Shown here: positions 25,990 to 35,078 of the stretch, piece by piece
How positions within the stretch are numbered: position 1 is the stretch's first letter
Layout of the letters: each line of letters begins with the position of its first letter
From: Lysobacteraceae bacterium NML07-0707
GTDB taxonomy: Bacteria; Pseudomonadota; Gammaproteobacteria; Xanthomonadales; Xanthomonadaceae
Assembly (NCBI GenBank): GCA_002798295.1
Contig: NWQT01000027.1
Location: 124,001-188,000, forward strand
Length of the DNA stretch: 64,000 nt
Reading direction: 5' to 3'
Program-made: the position numbers and the translations under genes
The notes under the pieces: generated by a model
The model's database searches: none
What the model was told of the DNA's origin: nothing
What the model saw: the letters and a program-made list of their open reading frames with translations, nothing else

Positions 25990-27831
25990 AAGGCTACGGT
26001 TTTGCTGCTGTTGGTCTTTGCGATTGGGCTGCCCTGGGCATCGCTGTGCAGGTATTCGATGCTGATGGTATTGCTGCCAATGGGTTTACGATGTTCGGCA
26101 ATCAGCCGGTTGCCCAGATAGATATGCCGGATGCGCTGTCCGGCTTGTTCGTCACGCTGCCAGCGCAGTTGGCCGCTGTGGTCGTACAGGTATTGCGTAT
26201 TGCCACCATGGCTGCGCAGGCGGTTGCCGTAGGTAAAGCCTTTGACTGCGCCATTGGGGAAGTAGCTGATGTTGCTGGCAACATTCACGCTGCTGCCATC
26301 CTGGGCGATGATTTGCGTGACTTGCCCCAGGGCGTTCAGCGTGTAATGGGCAGTCAGCCCTGCCGGGTGGCTGTGGCTGTTGAGGTGGCCATTGGCGTTG
26401 TAGCCATAGCCCAATGTCCACGGGCTGCTAGCATCGGCAGTAGTGGTTTCTTGTACCAGCAAACGGCGTTTGTTGTGGCTGTAGCTATTGGTGACGGTAT
26501 TGCCGCCATGACTGTTATGGGTGGTGATGGTGGCAGGCAAGCCATCCGGGGTATAGCGCCGGCTCTGGTTGCCGCGCCCGTCGGGAAAGCTCAGCTGGCT
26601 GAGCCGGTTGCGGGCATCGTAGCTGCGGCTCACACGGCGTGCCGCTACCGCCGGGCTATTTCCGTGCAGTTCACAGGCAGGGGTGCCAGTCAGGCCGGAT
26701 GCACTCCATTTAAGATTGCCGGCACCGTCATAACCCATCAATGTGGTGCCCGTTTCCGGCTCCACGCTACGGCACAGCAGTTGTTGTGCGTTGTAGCTGT
26801 AACTGCGGTTGATGCCTGTACCGGCATCGGGGTTGGCGCTGTTGCTGCGACGAATCCGTGTGGGTTTGCCGAATATGTCGCGCTGGATATGGGTATGTGC
26901 GCCTCCCGGATGAGCGATATGAACGGGAAAGTCTGTTACAGGCGTGTCCCATACCATGTAACTGCTGGTGGTTTGGTTGCCCTTGGGGTCGGTGACCCGG
27001 GTTTTGAAGCCACTCAAATACTCGGTACGTGTTGTCAGCAAGGCAGGACTGAGTTCGCTGTCTTGCTGAACTTGCACCACCCTGCCCAATGCGTCATAAC
27101 GGGTATGCGTACCGGTATTGCTGTCGTGTACGCTGGCCGGATACGCAGCAAAGGTCACACGACCTTCATGGTCGTAGGCAAAGCGCTGAAAGCGTTGGGT
27201 CGCCGCCTGATGGGCGGTGTCGTATTCGCGCACCAGCAAAGGCCGCCACAGGGCATCGAAATAAGTCACCTTGCGCCCATTGCCGGTAGCGACTGTTTGA
27301 CGCCAATGCCCAGCCGGGATGCCGTATTCGGCTGCATTGACCTGCTCAAACACCTGGCTGGTGCCATGCCATGCCGTGCTGTCTCCACCGGGATAGGTAA
27401 TACTCGCCAGCCGCCCCATGGCATCGTAACCGTAGCCTGTGCTGTAACCGTTTTCGTCCGTTGCCCGGGTAATCCAGCCCGCATCATTGACCTGTGCCGA
27501 CTGTGTGGCGCCAGAGGGAAACTCAAGCGTAGCGGGATATTGAATTGTTTGTGGAATGCCGCGCTTCCAGTTACTCAATGTGGTGGTATTGCCGTTGCCG
27601 TCAGTTACGGTTTTAATCGTGCCACGCTGACCGCCAGCAATGCTGGAGGTGGTGTCCCAGCCCAGGGTTTGTACGGTGCACCCGTATTGCTTGCTGACCA
27701 ATGGCAGCGCATAGGTGTTGTCATAGGTGTTTCCGATATCAGCACACCATTGGTGCCGCAACCTTTCGGAAGCTCTGCAATGGGCGCCGTGCATTTGACC
27801 TGGGAAATTTGACCCAGTACCCATTTGGCAA
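25990..27831 (-). pseudogene. RHS/YD-repeat protein, segment 3 (C-terminal part, truncated)
   Basis: About 600 residues of RHS/YD repeats (GYGYDAMGRLASITYPGGD, TRYDALGRVVQVQ, LYDHSGQLRWQRDEQAG) ending in the core-like IEYLHSDAQGSPIAKTN. The variable C-terminal tip that would follow is lost: the frame runs into IS3 sequence and ends PVKHTFQK. Upstream, the frame that continues segment 2 (KWVLGQISQVKC) breaks near 27731, where one missing base explains the shift into the NTYALPLVSK frame. RHS proteins are large cell-surface or toxin-delivery scaffolds; this one cannot be made intact. Confidence 0.85.
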
Positions 27832-28579
27832 GGGGCTTAGGAAGCAGGTATGTGTCAACAACATGCTAACTTCCTGATATGCCAATCAAAAATAGGTACT
27901 ACCGCCATTCAAAAATCAGTGAGTCCAAGTTTCGACAGCTTTTGCGCCTGTTCGCCATGGATTTGACCGCCACGGATGCCGCGCAGTTGTGTGGCCTTTC
28001 CGTGCGTTCGGTCAATGCGGTGTACCAACGCATCCGTGCCCGTCTGGCTCAGGAATGTGCTGCGCAGTCTCCGTTCTCGGGCGAACTTGAAGCCGATGAA
28101 TCCTATTTCGGCCCCAAGCGCATCCGGGGCAAACGCGGACGCGGTGCGGGTGGCAAAACCATCGTCTTTGGCTTACTCAAACGCGGTGACTGCGTTTACA
28201 CCGAAATCGTCCCCGATGCTTCCAAAGCCACGTTGCAAGCTATCATCCGTGGCAAAGTGGATCCCAACAGCATCATCCACACCGACGGATGGCGAGGCTA
28301 CGATGGGCTGGTTGACTTGGGGTTGGAAAAGCACTTTCGGGTCAATCACGGCAACAACGAGTTCGTCAAAGGCTCCAGGCACGTCAACGGCATTGAGTCT
28401 TTCTGGAGCTATGCCAAACATCGGCTGGCGCAGTTTCATGGGGTACGTAAGGACAAGTTCGAGCTGCACCTCAAGGAGACCGAGTTCCGCTTCAACCATC
28501 GGAACCTTGATCTCTACAAGACACTGCTTAAACTGCTCAGAAATAACCCTCTTTGAGGTGTTTGCTTCCTAAGCCCCTT
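27830..28579 (+). mobile_element. IS1595-family element 1 (inside the RHS gene)
   Basis: A perfect 17-bp terminal inverted repeat: AAGGGGCTTAGGAAGCA at 27830-27846 and its complement at 28563-28579. It encloses one transposase gene on the + strand, opposite to the RHS gene. The flanks are an imperfect direct repeat, TTGGCAA on the left (27825-27831) and TTGGATAA on the right (28578-28585), consistent with a slightly decayed 8-bp target duplication if the tips begin GGGG. Confidence 0.88.
27879..28556 (+). CDS. IS1595-family transposase
   Basis: A 225-residue IS1595-type (ISXO2-like) DDE transposase. A short N-terminal DNA-binding part is followed by the catalytic core: Asp in GELEADESYFGPKR, the GKRGRGAGGKT basic patch, Asp in IHTDGWRGYDGL, and the HVNGIESFWSYAKHRL segment carrying the last acidic residue. 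It lacks the N-terminal zinc finger of longer members. It is complete and has no stops, so it may be active. It is clearly different in sequence from the second IS1595 transposase 300 bp away. Confidence 0.9.
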   Translation: MPIKNRYYRHSKISESKFRQLLRLFAMDLTATDAAQLCGLSVRSVNAVYQRIRARLAQECAAQSPFSGELEADESYFGPKRIRGKRGRGAGGKTIVFGLLKRGDCVYTEIVPDASKATLQAIIRGKVDPNSIIHTDGWRGYDGLVDLGLEKHFRVNHGNNEFVKGSRHVNGIESFWSYAKHRLAQFHGVRKDKFELHLKETEFRFNHRNLDLYKTLLKLLRNNPL

Positions 28580-28862
28580 GGATAAATTGTCATGGTATAG
28601 GGTTTCTTCAGTACGTATTGGATTGCCAATTGCAGTACTGGATTGGGTCACTGTTCGTGGTCGGCCAAGATGATCGAAGTTGTGAGCCTGCCAAACGAAT
28701 GTCGTACCATCTTGATGTGTTGTGCGTTGGGTGACTGGCCGAATCCTTGCGCTGGTTGGATCTGAAATAAAGCCAAGTATTCCGCCATATTCGCTATGAA
28801 ATGGCTGTGAGGCCGCCTCTGCTTCAGTCATGTAAGTATTGGTTTGCGATTTTATTTGGGTA
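28580..28862 (-). pseudogene. RHS/YD-repeat protein, segment 2 (middle)
   Basis: The piece of RHS coding sequence between the two IS1595 elements. Read leftward it gives IKSQTNTYMTEAEAASQPFH and ends with EETLYHDNLSK, where element 1 interrupts. Removing element 1 and one target copy joins it in frame to KWVLGQISQ in segment 3. Removing element 2 joins it in frame to ..VEVLRADNTQ of segment 1. There is no stop inside this piece. Confidence 0.8.
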
Positions 28863-29608
28863 GGGTCTTAGGAAGTTAAGGATTTAGATAGGCTGCTCAC
28901 GCAGCATTTTCATCATGAGTTTGTAGAGGTTATCGCGTCGATGATTGAATCGGAACTCGGTTTCCTTGAGGTGCAGGTAAAACATGTCTTTGCGAATGCC
29001 CTTCATCTTGGCCAGGCGTAGCTTGGCATATGCCCAGAACGACTCAATACCGTTGATATGCGTCTGGTCGTTGGCGAACGCGTTGCTCTGGTGATTGACC
29101 CGCAAGTGCCTGGCGTAGCCCACATCCACCAAGCCATGATAGCCGCGCCAGCCGTCACTATGGATGACGCTATCCAGTGCCACTTTACCCCGGATAGCCT
29201 TTTGCAGCGTGGCTTTCTTCACGTCAGGGACAATTTCTGTGGACACCCATCCGTTGCGCTTGAACAGGCCAAACACGATGGTCTTGCTCCCTGCACCCCG
29301 TCCGCGCTTGCCGCGAACGCGGCGAGGCCCAAAGTAGGATTCGTCCACTTCCACCTGCCCCGACCACGGGCTGTGTTTTCCACGCTCAACAGCAATGCGC
29401 TCACGCAGCTTGATATAGATGGCATTTATCGAGCGCAAGCTGACCCCTGTCAGTCTTGCAGTATCCGAGGCCGACAAGTCCAAGGCGAAGTAACGCAAAA
29501 CTTTCCGAAAAGTCTTCTCTGCGATTCGGGAACGATAGTAGTATCTGTTTTTCCTTGTCATTACAGAAGCTTAGCTCACCATTGAAGCGGCTTAACTTCC
29601 TAAGACCC
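28863..29608 (-). mobile_element. IS1595-family element 2 (inside the RHS gene)
   Basis: A perfect 18-bp terminal inverted repeat: GGGTCTTAGGAAGTTAAG at 28863-28880 and its complement at 29591-29608. Both flanks carry TTGGGTA (28856-28862 and 29609-29615), a 7-bp direct repeat consistent with target duplication. The transposase runs on the minus strand, in the same direction as the RHS gene. The tips resemble those of element 1 (CTTAGGAAG shared) but the interiors differ. Confidence 0.9.
28884..29561 (-). CDS. IS1595-family transposase, second type
   Basis: A 225-residue protein with the same layout as the neighbour at 27879: Asp in GQVEVDESYFGPRR, GKRGRGAGSKT, Asp in IHSDGWRGYHGLVD, and THINGIESFWAYAKLRL. 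The C-terminus ETEFRFNHRRDNLYKLMMK matches the family. Complete and uninterrupted. Two related but distinct elements have therefore hit the same gene in opposite orientations. Confidence 0.9.
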   Translation of the reverse strand: MTRKNRYYYRSRIAEKTFRKVLRYFALDLSASDTARLTGVSLRSINAIYIKLRERIAVERGKHSPWSGQVEVDESYFGPRRVRGKRGRGAGSKTIVFGLFKRNGWVSTEIVPDVKKATLQKAIRGKVALDSVIHSDGWRGYHGLVDVGYARHLRVNHQSNAFANDQTHINGIESFWAYAKLRLAKMKGIRKDMFYLHLKETEFRFNHRRDNLYKLMMKMLREQPI

Positions 29609-30222
29609 TTGGGTATTATCTGCGCGCAGAACCTCTACTTTCAGTTATCTGCCATCGTTATCGTGATAGCGCATGCCAAAAGTGTGGCGGTGCTTCGTCC
29701 CATTCGGTTGAGTTATCGTGACTGTTTTGCTTTCCGTACAAGTACTGCATGGGTAGGCAGGAGGCTCGGCATGATGACCCCAAAGTGTCTCCAAGCTGTA
29801 TTCATAGTTGTAATGCCAGGTCATTTCATGTAGCCCCGGGTCATTGAGTGACTTGCTGTTGATACTCATTACATCGAAATAATGTGGTACTAGCAATTCA
29901 TAATCTGGATCCGCCGGGTCTCCAGTTTGCATACATTCCGTTGCATGGACACCGCTACGGTAATGTCGCTGGTTTTGGAAGGCAAAGACCCCAGTGATTC
30001 CAGAAGGATGAGTGGCTTGCAATGAAAAATCATGGGTTTCCAGAGGAGGGATACCCATGCACCATGGCAAATCAGATAGGCCATCCAAGCTGATGGTTGG
30101 CCTCAGTGTGCCGGTATATGCATATTGCCATCGGCTGTCATCTGGTTGAACCACTGCCACCAAGTTGTCGCAATGATATTGGTAGTGCCAGACTCGCCCA
30201 TGGCTGATCGCGGTACTCAGGT
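29609..30222 (-). pseudogene. RHS/YD-repeat protein, segment 1 (N-terminal side of what remains)
   Basis: About 200 residues beginning near GRVWHYQYHCDNLVAVVQPD, with RHS-type W/Y-rich repeats and a less regular Cys-containing stretch (PPAYPCSTCTESKTV). An in-frame TAA at 29645-29647 follows YHDNDGR; beyond it the same frame continues LKVEVLRADNTQ into element 2 and then segment 2. The upstream end is cut by an IS5-family remnant near 30222, so the natural start of the RHS gene is missing. Confidence 0.8.
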
Positions 30223-30823
30223 GACCATTCATGATTTGCCCGAACGCTTTGGCGACTTTCGCGTGGTTCATCTTTGGCATTCACGCTGGAGTCGTTCAGG
30301 CATTTGGCAACGTGTCTTTGCGGCATTGGCACAGGATGCCGGCAACGAGTGGGTAATGATTGACGCCACCCTTGTGCGAGCACACCAGCACAGCGCCGAG
30401 GCTAAAAAACCAAGGTGGTCAAGCGATCAGTCGCAGCCGAGGGGGGGTGAGCACCAAAATTCACGCCCCCACCGATACGCTCGGTAATCCCACTTCCCTG
30501 GGCAGGCGCACGACTTGGAGGACGCAGACGCATTGTTGCCGGGCAATCCAGGCAAAACGGTGATTGCCGACAAGGCCTATGCTGCGCATAGCAGAGTGAT
30601 TGAGCCCTTGTGGGCTGCGGGCAAGCAGGCGGTGATTCCATCACGTAGCCGCAACAAAGCGCAGCGCGAGTGCGACGCGGCACTTTACAAGAAACGTCAC
30701 GCTATTGAGAACTTCTTTGCCCGCCTAAAACAGTGGCGTGCCATTGCCACGCTTTATGACAAGACGGAATGTAACTTCCTGGGCGCCATCCACCTCGTCT
30801 CGGCCATCATTTGGATGATTTGA
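30222..30823 (+). pseudogene. IS5-family transposase remnant (frameshifted)
   Basis: This matches the IS427-type branch of IS5: HDLPERFGDFRVV, RSGIWQRVFAALAQDA, VMIDATLVRAHQHSAEAKK, SRGGVSTKIHAPTDTLGNP, then GKTVIADKAYAAHSRVIEPL and ENFFARLKQWRAIATLYDKT. The N-terminus is missing. The frame shifts near 30405-30415 and returns near 30500, with a few codons lost. It stops TGA at 30821-30823, and GATGACGTGCC then leads into CTAG. It truncates the RHS gene. Confidence 0.85.
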
Positions 30824-30837
30824 TGACGTGCCCTAGG

Positions 30838-31060
30838 TGTTCAGTCTCATCATTAGATGGCTCGGCGCAATTCTAAAGCGTTCAGGCTGTGCGTCCCACT
30901 GTTTGCAGATGAATTCGTAGGGCATGGCTCCCTTTAGGCTCTTGAGCCTGCGAGCAAAGTTGTAGGCGTCCATGAAGCGGGTCAGGTGCTGCCATAACTG
31001 TGCGTGATGGTCGTCATGGAAGCGCTTGATGGTGGCTTCGTTGAGGATCCGGTCGGTGGT
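30838..31060 (-). pseudogene. Right-end remnant of an IS481 element like copy A
   Basis: Read on the minus strand this encodes RILNEATIKRFHDDHHAQLW, then FMDAYNFARRLKSLKGAMPY, EFICKQWDAQPERFRIAPSH and LMMRLN, nearly the C-terminus of the transposase at 8361-9326. The tip TGTTCAGTC begins at 30838 and is flanked by CCTAGG (30832-30837). The transposase frame ends AAC-ACC-TAG, with the TAG lying in the CTAG target. The left part of the element is gone; the remnant stops about 8 bp short of the phhA stop codon. Confidence 0.85.
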
Positions 31061-31068
31061 TTGGCATT

Positions 31069-31959
31069 CTAAACATCCGCATCGGTTGGCCAGCCTTCGC
31101 CGCTGCCACGCTGGATGACTTTGTCACCTTCCAGCACATCACCCGCAGGGATGGCGGGCAGGCTGGCGACGCGCTCATAGATTGGGGTGAAGTCCGGGCG
31201 TGTGGCGTTCATCAACTGCTCAAAGCTGTCGATGACGAAATAGGTCTTCTGGTAGGTGTCGATGCGATAGCGGGTGCGCATGATGCGCTCAAGGTCGAAG
31301 CCGATTCGGTTGGGCGCATCCGATTCCAGCGAATACAGGCTTTCCCCTTTGGAAGAAACAATGCCGGCACCGTAAATGCGCAGTCCATCGGGCTGTTGAA
31401 TCAGGCCAAACTCCACCGTGTACCAGTACAGCCGGGTCAGGTGCATCAAGGCTTCCGGGCCGATGCCATGCGCCTTCACACCGCCGCGGCCATAGGCTTC
31501 CATATAGTCGGCAAACACCGGCAGCATCAGCAGCGGCACATGGCCGAACAGGTCGTGGAACAGGTCGGGCTCTTCGATATAGTCGATTTGATCCGGGCGG
31601 CGGATCCACCAGGTCACCGGAAAACGGCGATTGGCCAGGTGGTCAAAGAAGTCCAGCTCCGGCAGCAAACCTTCCACGCCGATGATCTGCCAGCCGGTGG
31701 CTTTTTGCAGCGCCTGATTGATGTCGCTGAACTTGGGGATGGCGGCCTCGCCCATGCCCATTGCGTCCTGCGCGGCGAGAAATTCATCGGCAGCGCGGCC
31801 GAGCAGAAGCTCGCGCTGACGCAGGTACAGGGTGCGCCAGGTCGCATGTTCTTCGGCGCTGTAATCGTCCCAAGGCTGTTCGACGATGCCGGTGGCATAC
31901 ACCGGCACCTTGCCCTTGTCGGTAATGATGTTTTCTACGCGGCGGGGTGTGCTGTTCAT
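31069..31959 (-). CDS. phhA: Phenylalanine 4-monooxygenase PhhA
   Basis: A 296-residue monomeric pterin-dependent hydroxylase converting phenylalanine to tyrosine. The iron ligands are the two His in LFHDLFGHVPLL (about 136-147) and the Glu in YWYTVEFGLI (about 176-185). RRFPVTWWIRRPDQIDYIEEPD precedes them. The length and both ends look natural, although the stop is only about 8 bp from an IS481 remnant. No phhB (pterin carbinolamine dehydratase) is adjacent. FolE, which makes the precursor of the pterin cofactor, is encoded at 47372. Confidence 0.95.
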   Translation of the reverse strand: MNSTPRRVENIITDKGKVPVYATGIVEQPWDDYSAEEHATWRTLYLRQRELLLGRAADEFLAAQDAMGMGEAAIPKFSDINQALQKATGWQIIGVEGLLPELDFFDHLANRRFPVTWWIRRPDQIDYIEEPDLFHDLFGHVPLLMLPVFADYMEAYGRGGVKAHGIGPEALMHLTRLYWYTVEFGLIQQPDGLRIYGAGIVSSKGESLYSLESDAPNRIGFDLERIMRTRYRIDTYQKTYFVIDSFEQLMNATRPDFTPIYERVASLPAIPAGDVLEGDKVIQRGSGEGWPTDADV

Positions 31960-32111
31960 GACCTGATTCTAGTGCCAGAGCGAGGTATCCGGCTATGACC
32001 CTGGCCGCTGCACAATGACTGTTTTGCTGACAGGGCTACGGCGGCTTGCCGATAGCAAGCCAGTGACCCGATGCGGACACATTGGGGGCACGAGCAAAGA
32101 CTGTTTTGCGC

Positions 32112-32963
32112 TTACCTCAGCACCGTGGCGACGAACGGCGGTAAGTGCTGCGCACCAGCATGGATCTCGGCGCTGTAATACAGCGTGGCGAAGTCCTTGC
32201 CGATAGCATCGGCCTTGCGGAAGGCAAAATCGGCCTCAGCCTCTTTCGCTGCCATGGTCACGCTCCACCAGCCGGTCGGATAGCAGGGCTGCGGGAACGG
32301 CAGAGTTTGGAATGCGCGGAAGCCGGATTTGCGCATTTCGTCGCGCATCTGGTTGATCAGCTCTTGCAACATCAGGGGCGACTCCGATTGTTGTACCAAG
32401 AAGCCGCCGGGTTTGAGAGCGCGCGCGCAGTCGGCAAAGAAGGCGGCATTGAACAGCCCTTCGGCTGGGCCAACCGGGTCGGTGGCATCGACGATGATGA
32501 TGTCCACGCTGCCTTGCGGGCAGTTTTTCATGTAGGCAAGGCCATCATCGAACAGGATTTCCGCACGCGGATCGTCATTGGATTCGCACAGTTCGGGGAA
32601 ATGTTTTTCCGCCATGCGCGTGACCTGCTCGTCGATGTCGCACTGGGTGACCTTTTCCACGCCCGGGTGCTTCAGCACTTCGCGCAGCGTGCCGCAGTCG
32701 CCGCCGCCGATGATCACTACACGCTTGGGTGCCGGATGAGTGAACAGCACCGGATGGGCGATCATTTCGTGATAGAAGAAATTGTCGCGCGAGGTCAGCA
32801 TCATCGCGCCGTCGATCAGCATTACATTGCCCCAGTCGCTGGATTCGTAAACCTCGACTTTCTGGAATGGCGATTGCACTTCGTCGAGCTTGCGGGTGAT
32901 GCGGAAACCGATCGACGAGCCGGTGGGTTCAAAGTTTTCGTACAGCCAATCCTGCTGGGACAT
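32112..32963 (-). CDS. speE: Spermidine synthase SpeE
   Basis: A 283-residue aminopropyltransferase making spermidine from putrescine and decarboxylated SAM. GGGDCGTLREVLKH (about 86-99) binds the nucleoside, QCDIDEQV follows, and the catalytic Asp lies in IIVDATDPVGPAEGLF (about 155-170). QQSESPLM and CYPTGWWSVTMA close the fold. No speD is in the window. The 148-bp gap between speE and phhA holds a small hairpin (GGCTTGC/GCAAGCC, 32043-32061) without a T run. Confidence 0.94.
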   Translation of the reverse strand: MSQQDWLYENFEPTGSSIGFRITRKLDEVQSPFQKVEVYESSDWGNVMLIDGAMMLTSRDNFFYHEMIAHPVLFTHPAPKRVVIIGGGDCGTLREVLKHPGVEKVTQCDIDEQVTRMAEKHFPELCESNDDPRAEILFDDGLAYMKNCPQGSVDIIIVDATDPVGPAEGLFNAAFFADCARALKPGGFLVQQSESPLMLQELINQMRDEMRKSGFRAFQTLPFPQPCYPTGWWSVTMAAKEAEADFAFRKADAIGKDFATLYYSAEIHAGAQHLPPFVATVLR

Positions 32964-33117
32964 GAGGCAAACTCACAAGGGGGTGAACGGGCGCGAATTG
33001 TACTCGGGCGAAGCTGTCCGCACAGTGACGAGCGTGGCAGGGGAAGAGCCGCCTGTGGCCTTGCTTGCCCCGGGTTGCCGCTTGCATGATGATCCGCTGC
33101 CTGATCGGTGTTGATGC

Positions 33118-33135
33118 CCGGTCTGACGAGACCGG
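33118..33135 (+). other. Leader hairpin before the Kef-type antiporter gene
   Basis: CCGGTCT-GACG-AGACCGG forms a 7-bp stem with a 4-nt loop, ending 28 bp before the ATG at 33164. It lies in the 200-bp divergent region with speE. It could be part of the mRNA leader; there is no match to a riboswitch I can name. Confidence 0.3.
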
Positions 33136-33163
33136 TTCGATAGCCTGCACCCAAGAGTGTTCC

Positions 33164-35038
33164 ATGACCCAAATCCTGCTCTACGTTTTTATCTATCTGT
33201 TTGCTGCCGTGGCCGGGGTGCTGGTTTCCAAGCGCTTTGGGTTGGGCTCGGTATTGGGCTATCTGATGGCCGGGATTGCCATTGGCCCGGTGCTGGGGCT
33301 GGTCGGCAAGGAGGTGGAAAGCATCCAGCAGGTGGCCGAGTTCGGCGTGGTGATGATGCTGTTTCTGGTTGGGCTGGAGTTGGCGCCACACAAACTGTGG
33401 GCGTTGCGCCACAAGCTGCTTGGCCTTGGCGGCTTGCAGGTCGGGTTGACCGTGGCGTTGATCGCCCTGGTCGCAGTGCTGCTGGGGCAGAGTTGGCAGA
33501 TCGGGGTGGCGGCTGGTTGCATTCTGGCGCTGTCCTCCACCGCAATCGTGCTGCAAACCCTGGGCGAGAAGGGGCAGCTATCCAGTCAGGGCGGGCAGTC
33601 CAGCTTCATGGTGCTGCTGTTTCAGGACGTGGCGGCAATTCCGATGTTGGCGCTGCTGCCGCTTCTGGGCGCCGCCGGTGCCGCAGCCCAGGCCGAGGGG
33701 GTGGATCATTCGATCAATCTTTTGGCCGGGCAGCCGGTGTGGTTGCAGGCGCTGGTCACCGCGCTGGTGCTGGGCTTGATCGTGTTCGGCGTGCGTCGCA
33801 TCGTGCCGCCGGCATTCCGGCATATCGGCCGTACCGGGTTGCGCGAGATGTTCACCCTATTCACCTTGATGCTGGTGGTCGGCATTGCCGAGCTGATGGC
33901 GGTGATCGGCCTCTCGCCCGCGCTTGGCAGCTTCATCGCCGGAGTGGCGCTGGCCGAGAGTGCCTACCGGCATGAGCTGGAAAGCCATCTGGAACCTTTC
34001 AAGGGACTGTTTCTCGGGCTGTTCTTCATCACCGTCGGCGCCGGCATCAATTTCAAGCTGCTGGGGGCGGAGTTGGGGCTGATTCTCGGCCTGACCCTGG
34101 GTCTTCTGCTGCTGAAGATGCTGGTGCTGTACGGGCTGGGACGGGTATTCCGGCTTTCGCGGCCGGCCAATAAATTGTTCGTGTTCAGTCTGGCGCAGGC
34201 GGGCGAATTCGGTTTTGTGTTGCTGTCGATCAGCAAGCAAAGTCATTTGCTGCCACAACTGATTGCCGATCGTCTGCTGTTGGTGATTGCGCTATCGATG
34301 GTGGCGACGCCGCTGATGTTCCTGCTGCATGACTGGCTGGCCGCGCGCAGTGCCCGGCAACAGCAGGCAGCGGAGCGGCCGCAGGATGAAATCGGTGAAG
34401 ACAAGCCGATTATCCTGCTCGGCCATGGCCGTTTCGGCGTGCAGATCAACAGCATGTTGGCGGCCTGCGGCTTCCATGCCACGGTGATTGATTATCACGC
34501 TGAAACTGTCGATGGCCTGACCCGGTTCGGCCTGAAAACCTATTACGGTGATGCCAACCGTCCCGAGCTGCTGGCCTCGGCCGGGCTGCATGAGGCCAAG
34601 TTGTTGATCGTGGCGATTGATGATCGCAGCCGCGCGGTGGAAATCATCCGTTTCGTGCGCCGCCACTACCCCAAACTGCCGATCATTGCCCGCGCCTACG
34701 ATCTGCATCACGGCCATGAGCTGCACCGCGCCGGAGCCGATCACGTGATCCGGGAAACTTTTGATGCGGCGATGCGCAGCGCGCGGCTGGCGCTGGAGAC
34801 GCTCGGTATTGACCCGGACAAGGCGCATGCGCTGGCCGATCTGTACACCCAGCGCAGCGAGTACCGCATGCAGGCGCTGGCCGATGTGCACGAGCCGGAT
34901 CTGCCCAAGTACGCCAATGAAAAACTGACAGAAAAGATGCGCCAGATCGAAGCCGAAACCGTGGCGCTGATGCAACAGTTACTGCACGGGGAAAGCCGCC
35001 CCGCAGCCGCTGCCGATGGCGTGGCAGACAAGGATTGA
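33164..35038 (+). CDS. Kef-type K+/H+ antiporter with RCK domain (KefB/KefC family)
   Basis: A 624-residue protein. Residues 1 to about 385 form a 12-helix CPA2 antiporter domain; LGYLMAGIAIGP near residue 32, FQDVAAIPMLALLP near 160 and GLSPALGSFIAGVALAES near 255 are family landmarks. The KTN/RCK_N domain follows (from about 418: IILLGHGRFGVQI, Rossmann GxGxxG-like, then VIDYHAETVDGL and GDANRPELL). A Gln/Glu-rich tail ends it. Glutathione-adduct gating is the textbook role of KefB/KefC, but no ancillary kefF/kefG is adjacent. The start is chosen by alignment of the hydrophobic N-terminus; its ribosome site is weak. Confidence 0.9.
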   Translation: MTQILLYVFIYLFAAVAGVLVSKRFGLGSVLGYLMAGIAIGPVLGLVGKEVESIQQVAEFGVVMMLFLVGLELAPHKLWALRHKLLGLGGLQVGLTVALIALVAVLLGQSWQIGVAAGCILALSSTAIVLQTLGEKGQLSSQGGQSSFMVLLFQDVAAIPMLALLPLLGAAGAAAQAEGVDHSINLLAGQPVWLQALVTALVLGLIVFGVRRIVPPAFRHIGRTGLREMFTLFTLMLVVGIAELMAVIGLSPALGSFIAGVALAESAYRHELESHLEPFKGLFLGLFFITVGAGINFKLLGAELGLILGLTLGLLLLKMLVLYGLGRVFRLSRPANKLFVFSLAQAGEFGFVLLSISKQSHLLPQLIADRLLLVIALSMVATPLMFLLHDWLAARSARQQQAAERPQDEIGEDKPIILLGHGRFGVQINSMLAACGFHATVIDYHAETVDGLTRFGLKTYYGDANRPELLASAGLHEAKLLIVAIDDRSRAVEIIRFVRRHYPKLPIIARAYDLHHGHELHRAGADHVIRETFDAAMRSARLALETLGIDPDKAHALADLYTQRSEYRMQALADVHEPDLPKYANEKLTEKMRQIEAETVALMQQLLHGESRPAAAADGVADKD

Positions 35039-35078
35039 GCCGCGCCGGTACTGTCCGCGCGGCGGCTGGATATGTCTT

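Noticed and set aside
25533-27812. A 759-codon rightward open frame through mpl and the RHS segment
   Set aside because: It crosses the mpl 3' end and the antisense of RHS repeats, with no family match. It is a shadow frame.
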